64,000 bases of DNA, from assembly GCF_001429765.1 (NCBI RefSeq), contig NZ_LMJB01000005.1:1243599-1307598 (forward strand), read 5' to 3'. A program made the translations under genes and the position numbers. Source of the stretch: Flavobacterium sp. Root901 (GTDB lineage Bacteria > Bacteroidota > Bacteroidia > Flavobacteriales > Flavobacteriaceae). Positions 63,367 to 64,000 of the stretch are shown one piece after another (the stretch's first letter is position 1; every line of letters starts with the position of its first letter). The notes under the pieces were generated by a model. That model was not told where the DNA came from, made no database searches, and saw only the letters and a list, made by a program, of their open reading frames with translations.

Positions 63367-63397
63367 TAGAGACGCACTGCAGTACGTCTTATACGAG
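63367..63397. repeat. GTAGAGACGCACTGCAGTACGTCT hairpin
   Basis: AGACGCACTGC with its near-complement GCAGTACGTCT forms a tight hairpin. A related sequence with a different stem (AGATGTATAGCTGTACATCT) lies near 23633-23652, so this is another dispersed palindrome. Confidence 0.65.
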
Positions 63398-63464
63398 GTG
63401 TATTCACCATTATAATAAGAGTAAAAGTTTTGTGAGGCTGAGCGGAATTCAAAGCCAATAATAA

Positions 63465-63548
63465 GGAGCTTTTTCCCGCTATCCGCTCCAATCTTTTATT
63501 TTGAACCCCAAAATAAAAGGATTTCCGCTTCTATCGGGGCTAGTGGAG
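63465..63548. repeat. GGAGCTTTTTCCCGCTATCC repeat element
   Basis: The element contains GGAGCTTTTTCCCGCTATCC on the left, a perfect TTTTATTTTG / CAAAATAAAA stem in the middle, and ATTTCCGCTTCTATCGGGGC on the right. It has no ORF. From memory this pattern is common between genes of Bacteroidota; that is not verified here. Confidence 0.6.
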
Positions 63549-63801
63549 TTGTTTTTAAGAGTTTTTTGGATAACAAAGCGATAAAAATGAGTTTTCAAAA
63601 CGGTTTATTTGTTTAGAAAAGGGCCTCAGGGAATGAAAACCTGATAAAAACGGTGCGGAAAAAGCGCGGCAAACTATCAAAAGTACAATGCAGTGCAGAA
63701 AAACCTGACAAATGGTAAAAAAAGTTTGTGCTGTAAAAATTGTGTTATCAGGGAGTTAAGAAATAAAATCAAAAAAGATGGAAAAAATGTAAAATAAATA
63801 G

Positions 63802-63831
63802 TTGGAAATGTAAATAAAGGTGGTACTTTTG
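63802..63831 (+). promoter_or_regulatory. Tandem strong promoter P1 (likely rRNA/tRNA operon)
   Basis: TTG at 63802-63804, a 19-base spacer and TACTTTTG at 63824-63831 fit the Flavobacterium promoter consensus exactly. The following sequence GCACCCGCAACAGCGAAATG then TTCATCGAAAATACTGGCAGG is repeated after P2, so the whole promoter-plus-leader unit is duplicated. Confidence 0.75.
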
Positions 63832-63921
63832 CACCCGCAACAGCGAAATGTTCATCGAAAATACTGGCAGGTTTGGAATTGGAAAGGGAAAGAAATTTTC
63901 TAAAAAAAGATTCAAAAAAGC

Positions 63922-63952
63922 TTGCGAGATTTGAAAATGCTTTTTACATTTG
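63922..63952 (+). promoter_or_regulatory. Tandem strong promoter P2 (likely rRNA/tRNA operon)
   Basis: TTG at 63922-63924, a 20-base spacer and TACATTTG at 63945-63952 match the consensus exactly. The start region GCACCCCGCAAAACACGGAA then AGTTCATTGATATACTGGGAGG mirrors that after P1. No gene follows before the window ends, so the transcribed product lies to the right. Confidence 0.75.
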
Positions 63953-64000
63953 CACCCCGCAAAACACGGAAAGTTCATTGATATACTGGGAGGGAAATTG

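Overview
The window comes from a Flavobacterium-like member of the Bacteroidota. This is supported by low GC, gene content (a PF14905-type outer-membrane barrel, DUF3857 proteins, DUF3109, the kynurenine pathway, a HerA-like DUF853 ATPase, an ExbB-ExbD-ExbD-TonB cluster), sparse Shine-Dalgarno sequences, and promoters of the Bacteroidota form TTG-N17-23-TAnnTTTG. Most of it is ordinary chromosome. The unusual material lies mainly in the spaces between genes.

Layout. 1-11.6 kb: end of an outer-membrane receptor, aspartate kinase, fructose-1,6-bisphosphatase, a HupE / dCMP deaminase / S41 protease / NTF2 run, and a small redox/membrane cluster. 12-15.6 kb: ribonucleotide reductase nrdB and nrdA. 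15.6-17.6 kb: a free-standing reverse transcriptase preceded by two nearly identical 113-bp direct repeats. 17.7-22.1 kb: an aromatic amino acid operon (prephenate dehydratase, aminotransferase, prephenate dehydrogenase, DAHP synthase-chorismate mutase) preceded by a Phe/Tyr-rich leader peptide and a textbook attenuator. 22.6-32.4 kb: rsgA, dtd, four tandem DUF3857/transglutaminase-like genes, and a MazG-like protein. 32.5-36.7 kb: aroA, queA and kynU. 37-50 kb: a glycine-zipper lipoprotein, a conserved 603-residue unknown, a GIY-YIG nuclease gene between long inverted repeats, an AsmA-like protein, penicillin acylase, two serine hydrolases, an AraC regulator and an acetyltransferase. 50.2-53.1 kb: kmo and a HerA-like ATPase. 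53.5-59.3 kb: ExbB-ExbD-ExbD-TonB with a PstS-like lipoprotein and a TPR protein. 59.4-63.3 kb: queE, a DinB/YfiT protein, a methyltransferase, a zinc/iron-chelating Cys-cluster protein and a LolC/E-like permease. The right edge carries two tandem strong promoters that probably fire into an rRNA or tRNA operon beyond the window.

Themes. Chorismate metabolism is prominent: the attenuated operon makes Phe and Tyr, aroA supplies chorismate, and kynU plus kmo degrade kynurenine, probably toward NAD. queA and queE both belong to queuosine synthesis. At least seven families of palindromic intergenic repeats are scattered through the window, several serving as terminators.

The strongest leads are: (1) a GIY-YIG nuclease gene inside 39-40 bp inverted repeats, with a 102-bp solo copy elsewhere that looks like the same element with its gene deleted; (2) a peptide-coupled attenuator on the aromatic operon; (3) the reverse transcriptase with its duplicated, hairpin-rich upstream sequence.
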